Source: Scandinavium vulneris_A (GTDB lineage Bacteria > Pseudomonadota > Gammaproteobacteria > Enterobacterales > Enterobacteriaceae). Taken from it: a stretch of DNA of 64,000 nt. The position numbers and the translations under genes were made by a program. Below, piece by piece: positions 6,656-15,827 of this stretch (the first letter of the stretch is position 1; each line of letters opens with the position of its first letter). The stretch spans positions 1-64,000 of the forward strand of contig JBKGRZ010000001.1 of assembly GCA_046518185.1 (NCBI GenBank), read 5' to 3'. A model generated the notes under the pieces. That model was not told where the DNA came from. It saw nothing but the letters and a program-made list of their open reading frames with translations, and searched no databases.

Positions 6656-8203
6656 ATGGATTCTATATGTTACAAATTTGAAGGGTTTAAGTTTCGATAT
6701 GGACGTCTCATCAACCTTGAAATGAATGAAATTACGCTGGCGCCAAAGGAAAGCGCGGTGCTGAGGCTATTGCTGGAACGTGCGAATGAGATTGTCACCA
6801 AGGAGGATTTCGTTCAGCTAGTGTGGAAGGGGGGGATTGTTTCTGATGAGTCATTGACTCGCTGCATTTATGTTCTGCGACGCATTTTGGGTCACTCTGA
6901 TAGCAGGCGCTTTATTGAGACAGTATATGGCAAGGGTTATCGTTTTGTTGCTGATGTGCAGACGGTCGATGATGATTTTTCATACGATGATACTCCTGCG
7001 CCAGTGCTACCACCCGATGCATCGGGCAACCCCAGCATTGCATTATTTCCATTTGAGATGGAGAATAATAAATTATCTATATCGCTTCACGATATGCTGG
7101 TAGAAAGATTACAACGCATCATAATGGACAGTTCGGCATCAATGCATGTGATTTCTTCATTTGTTACCCGAGCTTATCGGGACTATAGCGATTTTCTATT
7201 AGCAATTGAAAAATCAAATGCCGACTATTACATTACTGGTGCAGAAGTCTATTCTGACGATAACTGTATTATCAGGCTAGAGTTAGTCAGAGCTTATGAT
7301 CATTCTGTGCTGGGTCGTGAGGGAGTGACGCTGACGGGCGATCATCATCTTAATTTTCACGCTATTTTTAAGATGATCACCATCCTACTCTCGGGGATTG
7401 GTGTCGCGATAAAAGATGTCAATATCACCACTCCCGCGCCAGAAATAGGTAGTGAAATAATAGCAGAAGAAAAACATCAACATTACTCTACTCACACATT
7501 GAGAAAACATCTGGACCTTATCTGTGAGGAGAGGGGACATCGAAAACGATATGCTAATAATTTCCATGAGGCCATTGCTATCTACTTCTCAATTGCTAAT
7601 CACGGAATTATAAAATATCCGTATTTGCGCGATGAGATAAACCACATCTTTAAGAAGATGGCTGCCAGGGAGCCAAATAAAGCGATTGCTTTAGCGTTGC
7701 AGGCTGTACTCGAGGAAGGGGATACGGCTGCGGAAAAGTTTAAACTCGGGCTGTTGTTGTACCCAGGTATAGCGGAAGTCTATTACTATTACGCTTGTTT
7801 TCTGGCCACCAATGGCGACTATTATAATGCACTGCGGATGAATAATATTTCAATAGATCTTAACAAGAATTCATCTGCTGCAAAAATATTATCACTTATT
7901 ATTTATTATCTAATGGGTGACTATTCTAAAGTTTTTGAAATTGGTGACAGGTTGTTATTAACTCGTTCCTGCTTTACATCTATTGTGAAAGGCATACTGG
8001 CTTTAATTTATGTCAGCAGAGGGGAGCTAAAAAAAGCGCGGCATTTTACCCATGCCTTTGAGAAAATAAAGAGTGAGTGTGATTTTATCGCCTACTGCTA
8101 TGATGAGGTTCACTCCAGAGTGAATGGTGATCACACAAGGCATTTTCCTAATGTGGTAGAGAGAAAGCCTCAAGAGAGTAAGTACGTTGCTTGGAACTTA
8201 TGA
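6656..8203 (+). CDS. HilA-like transcriptional activator of the T3SS
   Basis: A 515-aa protein (HilA is 553). The N-terminal 100 residues form an OmpR/ToxR-type winged helix with segments that closely parallel HilA: PKESAVLRLLLE, then DESLTRCIYVLRRIL and IETVYGKGYRF. The middle resembles the HilA domain that follows its SPxPxP linker (SIALFPFEMENN), and the C-terminal 250 residues are helical TPR-like repeats. HilA-type proteins activate prgH, invF and related T3SS promoters. The start is supported by AAGGA seven bases upstream. No receiver domain is present. No hilD/hilC-like AraC gene is seen in the window, so its own regulators would lie elsewhere. Confidence 0.88.
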   Translation: MDSICYKFEGFKFRYGRLINLEMNEITLAPKESAVLRLLLERANEIVTKEDFVQLVWKGGIVSDESLTRCIYVLRRILGHSDSRRFIETVYGKGYRFVADVQTVDDDFSYDDTPAPVLPPDASGNPSIALFPFEMENNKLSISLHDMLVERLQRIIMDSSASMHVISSFVTRAYRDYSDFLLAIEKSNADYYITGAEVYSDDNCIIRLELVRAYDHSVLGREGVTLTGDHHLNFHAIFKMITILLSGIGVAIKDVNITTPAPEIGSEIIAEEKHQHYSTHTLRKHLDLICEERGHRKRYANNFHEAIAIYFSIANHGIIKYPYLRDEINHIFKKMAAREPNKAIALALQAVLEEGDTAAEKFKLGLLLYPGIAEVYYYYACFLATNGDYYNALRMNNISIDLNKNSSAAKILSLIIYYLMGDYSKVFEIGDRLLLTRSCFTSIVKGILALIYVSRGELKKARHFTHAFEKIKSECDFIAYCYDEVHSRVNGDHTRHFPNVVERKPQESKYVAWNL

Positions 8204-9103
8204 TAATGCTTGTTCACTTAAAATTATTGTGATGTTGCTTTTATAAGCGTGAATTTATAATTATGAATGATGATGAATGCCCTCTCGATATAATTAGCGA
8301 TTAACCACGTGCAAGTTGTCGTTAAGCTTTATATGCCATATAAATCACACTGACCATGTATTTGTTGAGTTAGAGGTTATTCATAATAACATTTAATGCA
8401 TTTTTGATTGGCACCGTAAAAGAGAGAAATGAAAATGTCGATTAATTCTATTTGCAATGTATGATTGATGCCGTGCTGTTCCTACAGCTTCAATAATGAA
8501 GATCGCAAATAAACATACACGTGTACGTAGATGTTAAACCTCTAGGCTCTCCTTCTGGCGGCAGTTGTCAGAAGGGGGTTTTGAGACCTTGCCCTATTGT
8601 AGTAACAGCTGTGTTTCAGCACGCCAATTAGTATCGGAAGTTAGGTTGCCTGGTCATATGTGCGGGCGAACAATGTTGGCATCAGCATATGCCAGTGGAG
8701 TCTAACAAAACACGTAATGGCGTGGATTTTATGGTGCCCACAAGATTTTCTGGAACCTCATAAAACAACGAAAAACATTCCTATATAAACTCACGGCGCT
8801 TACGTAAAAGTGATCAAATGCATGATAAATGTCATTAGACACATCGTGATATTAACCATAACGTCCTCATTTAACGTTTGCCAGAACTATTTTAAATATA
8901 TGAGGGTCTGACTTGCGGAGAGCGTATTTCTTGCAAAAAACGCTTTTTAATTAATGGGTGTATATTCATGATGTCGTTTTTTGAAAGTCGTGATTGTAAA
9001 TATTAAGTAGATTAAATCCTCATAACTCAATATGGATCACTAACTCTATGCGGATAAAGCAAGTGTTGGTGATATCTATTAACTTTTGCAGGAATGAACA
9101 AAG
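8204..9103. other. About 900-bp gene-free AT-rich interval before the fimbrial operon
   Basis: No reading frame longer than about 20 codons with a ribosome-binding site is visible. The interval holds the end of the HilA-like transcript and the regulatory region of the fimbrial operon. The one clear structure is a hairpin at 8551-8575. GATC sites occur near 8499, 8811 and 9033, but they are not in the paired context of pap-type phase switches, and no recombinase gene is next to it. AGGA about ten bases before ATG 9104 serves the major pilin. Confidence 0.6.
8551..8580 (+). terminator. Hairpin with short T run; candidate terminator or end of a small RNA
   Basis: CCTTCTG (8551-8557) pairs perfectly with CAGAAGG (8569-8575), loop 11 bases, followed by GGG and TTTT. 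It lies 350 bp after the HilA-like gene and 530 bp before the pilin gene. It could end a transcript from the left or be the 3' hairpin of an unannotated small RNA. Confidence 0.4.
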
Positions 9104-9637
9104 ATGCAATTAACCAAATGGGCTTGGGCTATTGGCCTGACGAGCACCGTACTCGCCGGTCATGTGCAGGCGGGAGACCAGGGTCATGGCAAGGTCACAT
9201 TTACCGGAGCAATTATTGATGCCCCATGCTCAATCACCCCCGATACCATTGAGCAAACCGTCGATCTTGGTGAGATTTCTAACAAAGCACTGATGAATGG
9301 GGGGAAATCACGTCCACGTTCGTTTGATATCAAGTTGGAAAGCTGCGATCTCTCCGGCCTCACAGATAAAACGGTCACCATCACCTTCACCGGCTCAGAG
9401 TCCAGCGCCCTACCGGGCTACCTGGCGCTGGTTGGCACCGCTAAAGGCGCGGCAATCGCCATTACCAATGATGAAGGTACCAATATCCCGCTCGGGACAC
9501 CGAGTTCAGCAACTAAAACCCAGCAGGGTGATAACACGCTGACCTATGCCGCTTATTTGCAGGGCAATGGTGCCTCTTCATCGGTGGTGCCGGGCGACTT
9601 TACTTCGGTTGCTAACTTTACCCTGGCCTACCAGTAA
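9104..9637 (+). CDS. Major fimbrial subunit (Pap/Mrp-type pilin)
   Basis: A 177-aa pilin with a signal peptide (cleavage near HVQA-GD), the N-terminal donor strand segment GHGKVTFTGAIIDAPCSI, the conserved Cys pair (DAPCSI and ESCDL) and the typical C-terminal ending FTLAYQ with the penultimate Tyr. Pilins are exported by Sec, bound by the periplasmic chaperone and polymerised at the usher. As the first gene after a long regulatory region it is the likely major rod subunit (PapA/MrpA position). The motif QGxGKVTFxGxIIDAPC is typical of the pi clade. Confidence 0.9.
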   Translation: MQLTKWAWAIGLTSTVLAGHVQAGDQGHGKVTFTGAIIDAPCSITPDTIEQTVDLGEISNKALMNGGKSRPRSFDIKLESCDLSGLTDKTVTITFTGSESSALPGYLALVGTAKGAAIAITNDEGTNIPLGTPSSATKTQQGDNTLTYAAYLQGNGASSSVVPGDFTSVANFTLAYQ

Positions 9638-9690
9638 GCCGACTCTGGTCTTACGCATTTTCGGTACGGTTTTTATATGCGGGGGTATCT

Positions 9691-10248
9691 ATGAAATGTA
9701 GTGCTTCATTTGTCACGCCTTTGCGGATGCTGTGGCTGACGCTGCCTTTTCTCTCCGCGAGCGTACTGGCGACCGATGTTAGGGATCAGGGGCATGGAAA
9801 GGTCAGCATGCAGGGGGCAATTATTGATACGCCCTGTGCGATTAAGGTCGATAGCCGCGATCAGGTCATCGACCTTATCACGTTGCCATTGGACCAAATT
9901 ATCAGTACCGGTGTTGGGCCATCGAAGTCGTTCAGTATTCACCTCGTGAATTGCGCGCTAGAGCCGATGTTGCCAAATCATCCTGACTGGTCACATTTTC
10001 GCGTCACTTTCGATGGCGCTATCACCGATGGAACGCTGTTTGCTCTTGGCGGTGAGGCCCGCGGAATTGGCCTGGAAATTATGGATGCGGCGGGAAACCG
10101 CATGCAACCAGGTATCGCTTCTTCTGAGGGGCAGATACTGCCTGGCGCCATGCGCCTTGATTACAGTCTGCGTCTGGTGGGCAACCATCAAAAACTGCGG
10201 GCTGGGGCCTATCAGACGACGGTGCGTTTCAAACTGGATTATTTTTGA
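9691..10248 (+). CDS. PapH/MrpB-like fimbrial anchor subunit
   Basis: A 185-aa secreted pilin-like protein: signal peptide ending near VLA, N-terminal strand GHGKVSMQGAIIDTPCAI, paired Cys (DTPCAI and VNCAL) and a C-terminal strand ending RFKLDYF. Its place between the major pilin and the usher is that of PapH/MrpB, which ends polymerisation and anchors the rod. Its stop codon overlaps the usher start (TGATG). Confidence 0.85.
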   Translation: MKCSASFVTPLRMLWLTLPFLSASVLATDVRDQGHGKVSMQGAIIDTPCAIKVDSRDQVIDLITLPLDQIISTGVGPSKSFSIHLVNCALEPMLPNHPDWSHFRVTFDGAITDGTLFALGGEARGIGLEIMDAAGNRMQPGIASSEGQILPGAMRLDYSLRLVGNHQKLRAGAYQTTVRFKLDYF

Positions 10249-12746
10249 TGAGGCACGTTTTTAACTACTCAGGGATTGCGCTGCTGGTCGCGCTGGCTGT
10301 ACAGGGAGCGCCGAGCTTGGGATATGCAGCGGAAGCTATCCAGTTCAATACCGACGTACTGGATGTTGGCGATCGGGCGAAAATCGACCTAAGCCAGTTT
10401 TCTCGCGCCGGATATATTATGCCGGGAAAGTACCATATGGTCGTGCGTCTGAATAAGACCGAGTTACCTGAACAGCCACTGAATTTTATTGCGCCGGATG
10501 ATGATCCAAAGGGCAGTGAGGTTTGCCTGACACCGGACTTGGTTGCACAGCTTGGACTTAAATCTTCTGTGCATAACTCGCTGACGTGGTGGCATCACGA
10601 TACCTGTCTAGAGTTTGTCAGTTTGCCTGGGGCCAGCGTACGCGCCGATCTTGGCAGTAACACGCTATACCTGAGCATTCCCCAGGCGTATCTGGAGTAT
10701 ACCGCCGAGAACTGGGATCCTCCGGGGAGTTGGGATGAAGGAATTGGTGGGGCGATTTTCGATTATAACCTGAACGGACAATCCTCCCGTTATGCGGAGG
10801 GAAACCGTCGGGAGATGAAGTCGCTGACCGGTAATGGGACGACCGGATTCAATCTCGGTGGCTGGCGGGTACGCGCCGACTGGCAGGGACGCTATAGCCA
10901 TAGTGATGGAATGTACAAAGACGAGCAGCGTGAATGGGCGTGGAGTCGATATTACGCATGGCGCTCTCTGCCCGCGCTTAAGGCGAAACTTATGCTAGGC
11001 GAAAACTATCTCAACTCAGGCCTGTTTGACAGTTTTCGTTATACGGGAAGCAGCCTGGAGTCGGATGACAATATGCTGCCACCAAATCTCCGCGGCTATG
11101 CGCCGGAGGTGGTTGGCGTCGCCAGAACTAACGCCAAAGTCACCATCAGCCAGCAGGGACGCGTACTTCACGAAACCACCGTGGCGGCAGGGCCGTTTCG
11201 TATTCAGGATCTGAATACGGCGGTCTCAGGAACGCTGGATGTAGCAATACAGGAACAGGATGGCACCGTACGCCGTTTCCAGGTGGATACCGCCAATATT
11301 CCCTATCTGACACGACCGGGAATGGTGCGTTACAAGCTGGCGATGGGCAAACCGTCGGACTACCGCCACCACAGCCTGGGGCCGGGATTTGCAACGGGGG
11401 AATTTTCGTGGGGGGTGAACAACGGTTGGTCACTGTACGGCGGCAGCCTGCTGGCGGGGGAATATAATGCGCTGGCGGCGGGGATCGGACGCGACCTGCT
11501 CGCCTTGGGGGCGGTCTCATTTGATTTGACGGAGTCGCGTGCCGTATTGCCGCACGTTGGCAGTAAAACCGGCGGTTCCTGGCGTCTTAGTTACTCTAAA
11601 CGTTTTGACGAATATGACAGCCAGGTCACCTTTGCGGGCTATCGGTTTTCGCAGCGTAATTTTATGAACATGGCTGAGTTTCTCAACGCGCGTTATCACG
11701 GCATTGCGGGTAATAACAACAAGGAGCTTTACACCATTGCCTTCAATAAACAGTTTCGGCAGCTCGGGCTAAGTGCCTACATGAACTATAGCCACCAGAC
11801 CTACTGGGACCGACCGAATAACGAAACCTACAATTTCTCGGTATCACGCTTTTTTGATGTCGGGCGATTGAAAAACCTGGGCCTGAATTTATCGGCCTAT
11901 CGCACCTTCTTTAACCATACCCGTGACGATGGGGCTTATCTCAGCCTCTCCGTGCCGTGGGGAAATAGCGGAACCTTTAATGTCGATAGCCAGGCGGGAA
12001 GTTCTGGCAATGGCGCGACGGTAGGTTATTTCGACAGCATTGATCTGAACAACAGCTATCGACTTAAAGCCGGTGTTGCCCAGCAGGGCCGGGGAACCAG
12101 TAGCGCGTATTTTACCCATAAAGGTGACGTCGCGGAACTATCCGTCAATACAACCTACGAACAGGGGCGCTACCGTTCATGGGGGGGCGCTATTCAGGGG
12201 GGGCTGACGGCGACGGCGCAAGGCATGGCGATGCACCGGGTAAGCAGTATGGGCGGGACGCGCATGATGGTGGATACCGCAGGTATATCCGGGGTACCCA
12301 TCCGCGGCTATGGCGCGGGAACGCAGACGAACCGTTTTGGCAAAGCGGTGGTCGCGGATATCAGCAACGGCTATCGCAGCAGCGTTAGCGTGGATGTTAA
12401 CGATCTTGCCGATAACGTTGAAGCCACGCGATCGGTAGTGCAGGGAACGCTAACGGAAGGGGCTATCGGCTATCGCCGTTTTGGCATGATCGCCGGACAA
12501 AAGGCCATGGTGCGATTGCGTCTTGCGGACGGCAGCGCTGTGCCATTTGGCGCGGTGGTGGTTAGCCACCACGAAAGTCAGGTGGGGATCGTTGACGATG
12601 ATGGAATGGTGTGGCTAACGGGGATGGTGGCAGGAGACACCATGCGGGTGATGTGGGATGGGCAAACGCAGTGCGCAATCATGCTGCCAAAACCCTTACC
12701 AACAGGTAGCCGTATTCTGCCGTTAACCTGCTCGCCGCAAATATAA
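10248..12746 (+). CDS. Fimbrial outer-membrane usher (PapC family)
   Basis: An 832-aa usher with signal peptide (cleavage near GYAA), an N-terminal chaperone-binding domain starting IQFNTDVLDVGDRAKIDLSQF with the Cys pair in EVCLTPD and DTCLEF, the beta-barrel with central plug (about residues 130-640) and two C-terminal domains with the last Cys pair (TQCAI, LTCS). The usher forms the pore that assembles chaperone-pilin complexes. ATG 10248 overlaps the preceding TGA; an upstream TTG at 10245 is less likely. Order pilin-anchor-usher-chaperone is that of pap and mrp operons. Confidence 0.95.
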   Translation: MRHVFNYSGIALLVALAVQGAPSLGYAAEAIQFNTDVLDVGDRAKIDLSQFSRAGYIMPGKYHMVVRLNKTELPEQPLNFIAPDDDPKGSEVCLTPDLVAQLGLKSSVHNSLTWWHHDTCLEFVSLPGASVRADLGSNTLYLSIPQAYLEYTAENWDPPGSWDEGIGGAIFDYNLNGQSSRYAEGNRREMKSLTGNGTTGFNLGGWRVRADWQGRYSHSDGMYKDEQREWAWSRYYAWRSLPALKAKLMLGENYLNSGLFDSFRYTGSSLESDDNMLPPNLRGYAPEVVGVARTNAKVTISQQGRVLHETTVAAGPFRIQDLNTAVSGTLDVAIQEQDGTVRRFQVDTANIPYLTRPGMVRYKLAMGKPSDYRHHSLGPGFATGEFSWGVNNGWSLYGGSLLAGEYNALAAGIGRDLLALGAVSFDLTESRAVLPHVGSKTGGSWRLSYSKRFDEYDSQVTFAGYRFSQRNFMNMAEFLNARYHGIAGNNNKELYTIAFNKQFRQLGLSAYMNYSHQTYWDRPNNETYNFSVSRFFDVGRLKNLGLNLSAYRTFFNHTRDDGAYLSLSVPWGNSGTFNVDSQAGSSGNGATVGYFDSIDLNNSYRLKAGVAQQGRGTSSAYFTHKGDVAELSVNTTYEQGRYRSWGGAIQGGLTATAQGMAMHRVSSMGGTRMMVDTAGISGVPIRGYGAGTQTNRFGKAVVADISNGYRSSVSVDVNDLADNVEATRSVVQGTLTEGAIGYRRFGMIAGQKAMVRLRLADGSAVPFGAVVVSHHESQVGIVDDDGMVWLTGMVAGDTMRVMWDGQTQCAIMLPKPLPTGSRILPLTCSPQI

Positions 12747-12827
12747 CACCTCAACTCTCCGCAGCCGTGGAGACAACAAGCGGCCCGGCATATTTTTCGG
12801 CGGGCCAATAACAGCGAGTATCTCAGT

Positions 12828-13580
12828 ATGAAATATCATTTATTGCCCACGATGGCAGGCGCGGCTCTGAGCTGCGCACTGGTAAGCCACGGCTCTCAGG
12901 CTGCCGTTACGCTCGATCGAACGCGTGCGGTGTTTAATGGCGAAAACCAGTCAATGAGTTTAAATATCTCCAATCAAAACAAAGCATTGCCTTATTTGGC
13001 ACAGGCATGGATCGAAGATGAGTCGGGGAATAAAGTCAGCGGGCCGATTGCGGCGTTACCGCCATTGCAGCGGGTGGAAGCCCTGGCTAAAGGCCAGGTG
13101 AAGCTACAGCTTACTGATGATGCACAGTCGCTGCCGCAGGATAGAGAGTCAATTTTTTATTTTAACCTAAGGGAAATTCCGCCTAAGAGCAGCAAAGCAA
13201 ATACCCTTCAGATAGCGCTGCAAACGCGAATTAAACTTTTCTATCGCCCCGCTGCGCTACAGCTCAATCGCGGTGACGCCCAGGACCACTGGCAGAAAAA
13301 ACTGGTTTTAACCCGCCAGGGTGAGGGCTATCGCGTCAGTAATCGCAGTCCCTACTATGTGACGCTGGCCGCCGCTTACAGCCAACCCGGCGGTAAACCT
13401 GTTTCGGGGTTCGATCCGGTGATGATTGCGCCTTTCAGCGAATCACCGCTCTCCGTGAAGGCGGGTGCGCTCGGTGATAAACCGGTCTTGACCTGGATTA
13501 ACGATTATGGCGGTCGGCCAAAGCTGATATTTAGCTGCCAGCATCATGTTTGCCGGGTAGTGGACAGTAAGGCCGGATAA
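12828..13580 (+). CDS. Periplasmic fimbrial chaperone (PapD family)
   Basis: A 250-aa chaperone with signal peptide and two Ig-like domains. It follows PapD closely: VTLDRTRAVFNGENQSMSL at the mature N-terminus, then LPYLAQAWIED, the QDRESIFYFNLREIPP strand and NTLQIALQTRIKLFYRP. The short F1-G1 loop marks an FGS-type chaperone of rod-like fimbriae. It caps pilins by donor strand complementation. The conserved INDYGGRP and a C-terminal Cys pair are present. The 81-bp gap after the usher is the largest inside the operon. Confidence 0.95.
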   Translation: MKYHLLPTMAGAALSCALVSHGSQAAVTLDRTRAVFNGENQSMSLNISNQNKALPYLAQAWIEDESGNKVSGPIAALPPLQRVEALAKGQVKLQLTDDAQSLPQDRESIFYFNLREIPPKSSKANTLQIALQTRIKLFYRPAALQLNRGDAQDHWQKKLVLTRQGEGYRVSNRSPYYVTLAAAYSQPGGKPVSGFDPVMIAPFSESPLSVKAGALGDKPVLTWINDYGGRPKLIFSCQHHVCRVVDSKAG

Positions 13581-13585
13581 GCGCC

Positions 13586-14218
13586 ATGACGATGATTGAA
13601 ACCATGAATGGCGCAGGATGCCGGATGGTGGTGCCGGCAAAAGGTATCGCGGCCTTGCTTATCGCCTGCGCTGTCGGCCTGCCATCTGTGGCTTGCGCCG
13701 ATCCGGACAAGTGGAATGTGGAAGGGGAACATGGCGAACTGCACGTTTACGGCGAGTTCGTAGAGGGTGCCTGTCGCCTTGATATGGCCTCGCAAAATCA
13801 GGAGGTCACGCTCGGGAGGATCCCGACGCAGATTCTGAGCAAGGTTGGTTCCCGTGGTGAGGGAATAGCCTTCGTTCTGCGTCTGCGTGACTGCGTTCAT
13901 ATCGGCGGCAATATGCTCGACCAACGCACGGGAAATCACCTTTGGGACCGTTATCAGCCTATGGTCAGCGTGACGTTTATCGCCCCTGCGGATGTGGATA
14001 CGCCTGAGCTTATTAAGGTGGAAGGGATCACCGGAATGGGGCTGCGTATGACCGATAGCGCGGGTCGCGATATTCGTCTTGGGCAACGCGGCACGCCACA
14101 CTTTGCTGCCCCGGGTAACGATGCGTTGATCTATCGCGTTCAGCCAGAAAGGACGGCGCAGGCGCTGACGTCGGGCGAATGGCGCGCAACGGTGGGTTTC
14201 GAACTGAATTATGACTAA
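13586..14218 (+). CDS. Minor fimbrial subunit (PapJ/MrpE position)
   Basis: A 210-aa pilin-like protein following the chaperone by 5 bp. It has a long N-terminus before a hydrophobic signal segment (GIAALLIACAVGLPSVACA), then GELHVYGEFVEGACRL, a Cys pair (EGACRL and RDCVH) and the C-terminal strand ATVGFELNYD. The order resembles the gene after papD/mrpD. An internal Met (MVVPAKG) may be the true start because the N-terminus before the signal segment is unusually long. Confidence 0.8.
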   Translation: MTMIETMNGAGCRMVVPAKGIAALLIACAVGLPSVACADPDKWNVEGEHGELHVYGEFVEGACRLDMASQNQEVTLGRIPTQILSKVGSRGEGIAFVLRLRDCVHIGGNMLDQRTGNHLWDRYQPMVSVTFIAPADVDTPELIKVEGITGMGLRMTDSAGRDIRLGQRGTPHFAAPGNDALIYRVQPERTAQALTSGEWRATVGFELNYD

Positions 14219-14228
14219 GGAACGTTTT

Positions 14229-14726
14229 ATGAAGTCCCTGACCCACAGCGCGGCCGCGCTGATGCTGCTGGTGGCCGCGAACGCGACTGCAGGACCGGGA
14301 TCCAGCAATGTGAATATTAGTCTGACCGGCGAGGTCATCGCTACCGCGTCCTGCAGTTTCTCAAACGGCGATCCCATTAAGGTCGAATTCGGCGATGTTT
14401 ATATCAATGAGATCGTGGGTGAGACCTATCGCCAGATGATCCCCTATCAGGTGAATTGTAAGGGTGACCCGGATGGTAAAACCCTGCAGATGCAGGTTTC
14501 TGGTACCTCTGCGGGCGGTGATAATAGCAAGCTAAAAACGGATGCCAGCGGCCTGACGATAAAGTTGCAAAATGGCAGCGCGACTCTACCCATTAACCAA
14601 TGGTTTGACTTTAATAATGCCAGCCCACCTTCGTTGTATGCGGTGCTGGAAAAACAAAACGGCGCCCGGTTTCAGGATGGTCAAGCGTTTAACGCTACGG
14701 CAACCCTGAAAGTGGCCTACAACTGA
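14229..14726 (+). CDS. Minor fimbrial subunit (PapE/F-like)
   Basis: A 165-aa pilin: signal peptide ending near NATA, strand VNISLTGEVIATASCSF, Cys pair (ASCSF and VNCKG), and C-terminal TATLKVAYN. The segment VEFGDVYINEIVGETYRQ resembles tip-fibrillum subunits. ATG 14229 is chosen for its TAAGGA Shine-Dalgarno and the signal peptide that follows directly. One of three small pilins before the adhesin, likely tip fibrillum or adaptor. Confidence 0.82.
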   Translation: MKSLTHSAAALMLLVAANATAGPGSSNVNISLTGEVIATASCSFSNGDPIKVEFGDVYINEIVGETYRQMIPYQVNCKGDPDGKTLQMQVSGTSAGGDNSKLKTDASGLTIKLQNGSATLPINQWFDFNNASPPSLYAVLEKQNGARFQDGQAFNATATLKVAYN

Positions 14727-14736
14727 GGCGAACAGG

Positions 14737-15252
14737 ATGAACAAATCCATTATTAGTCGACAGTCTCTGTGCGTTGCACTTTTTGTACTGGCCCTGTGCG
14801 GCGCAGGGCCAGCTCGCGCCGTGGCAACTGGGGACAGCCGGGATATCGCATTTCATGGCACCTTGAAAATTCACCCCTGTCATATCAACAACGACCGTGA
14901 CCTGAGTATTCATTTCGATAATGTTGGCATCCATAAGGTGGACGGGCAGCGTTACAAACAGACCATTGGTTATCAGCTGGTCTGCGATGATATCGACCCG
15001 AGCTGGCGTTTGACCATGATAGTGAAAGGCAACGCCGCCTCATTTGACGCCAGCGCGCTGAGTACCAATGCCACAGGGCTGGGGATCCAAATTCGCCAGA
15101 ATGGCCAACCATTTGAGATCAACAAAGCGCTGGATATCACCTATCAGAATCCGCCCACGCTCGAAGCGGTGCCGGTAAAAGATCCCAACGTCAGCGAGCT
15201 GAGTGAAGGCGCATTCAGCGCAACCGCCACCCTGCTGGCGGAATATCTATAA
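14737..15252 (+). CDS. Minor fimbrial subunit (PapE/F-like)
   Basis: A 171-aa pilin resembling the preceding one in its core (FDNVGIHKVDGQRYKQTIGYQ versus FGDVYINEIVGETYRQMIPYQ), so the two probably arose by duplication. Signal peptide ends near ARAVA; Cys pair in HPCHI and LVCDD; it ends TATLLAEYL, with Leu after the conserved Tyr. Probably a tip fibrillum or adaptor subunit. Confidence 0.82.
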   Translation: MNKSIISRQSLCVALFVLALCGAGPARAVATGDSRDIAFHGTLKIHPCHINNDRDLSIHFDNVGIHKVDGQRYKQTIGYQLVCDDIDPSWRLTMIVKGNAASFDASALSTNATGLGIQIRQNGQPFEINKALDITYQNPPTLEAVPVKDPNVSELSEGAFSATATLLAEYL

Positions 15253-15262
15253 GGAGAGTGGC

Positions 15263-15817
15263 ATGTACACCATCAGCAAGCGGCGCATCGTGTTGGGCGT
15301 ATTACTGCTGAGCGCGGCGCAGTCCGTTCTGGCTGCCGGAGGTGGCGTAAAAGAGGTCAGTAATAATCTGCGCTTTGACGGCCAATTGGTTGCAGATCCC
15401 TGCGAACTTGACCCAACCTCTACTTCGATTACCCTCGATTTTGGCACGGTGATAGATACCTACCTTTATTTACATACCCGTACACATGCTCAGCCGTTTG
15501 TTATCAGACTTAAAGAGTGTGATCTCACGCTGGGCTCCCAAGTTGAAGTGACGTTTAAGGGGGCCGAGAGCACGGAGCTTCCTGGTCTGTTGGCCGTAGC
15601 TTCGCCTACCGATAGCGGGCTGGCCATCGGAATGTCGCTGCCTGACGGCACGCCCTTGCCCTTTAATAAAACGATACCGGCATTTTCTCTTCATAGCGGC
15701 AATACCGAGCTGGAGATTAATGGCTACGTGATGGGTGAACCAAGTGCGTTGGCAAATCGTACTTTGCGTCGTGGCGAATTCAGCGCGTTGGCGACTTTTG
15801 AGCTTAATTATCCTTAG
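15263..15817 (+). CDS. Minor fimbrial subunit
   Basis: A 184-aa pilin starting at ATG 15263 behind AAGGAGAG. Signal peptide ends near SVLAA; mature strand LRFDGQLVADPCEL; Cys pair (DPCEL and KECDL); it ends ALATFELNYP. The KAESTELPG-like segment (KGAESTELPGLLAV) is related to the major pilin's GSESSALPGYLAL, so it is closer to the rod subunits than to the two pilins before it. Probably an adaptor between rod and tip. Confidence 0.8.
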   Translation: MYTISKRRIVLGVLLLSAAQSVLAAGGGVKEVSNNLRFDGQLVADPCELDPTSTSITLDFGTVIDTYLYLHTRTHAQPFVIRLKECDLTLGSQVEVTFKGAESTELPGLLAVASPTDSGLAIGMSLPDGTPLPFNKTIPAFSLHSGNTELEINGYVMGEPSALANRTLRRGEFSALATFELNYP

Positions 15818-15827
15818 GAAGGATCAA

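Noticed and set aside
8204..9103. Possible invertible promoter (fimS-like) or pap-type GATC switch
   Set aside because: No flanking inverted repeats of useful length found by eye, no adjacent recombinase, and the GATC sites lack the paired 102-bp spacing.
9048..9113. Short 21-codon frame overlapping the start of the major pilin, possible leader peptide
   Set aside because: No Shine-Dalgarno and no regulatory codon run or attenuator structure; likely chance.
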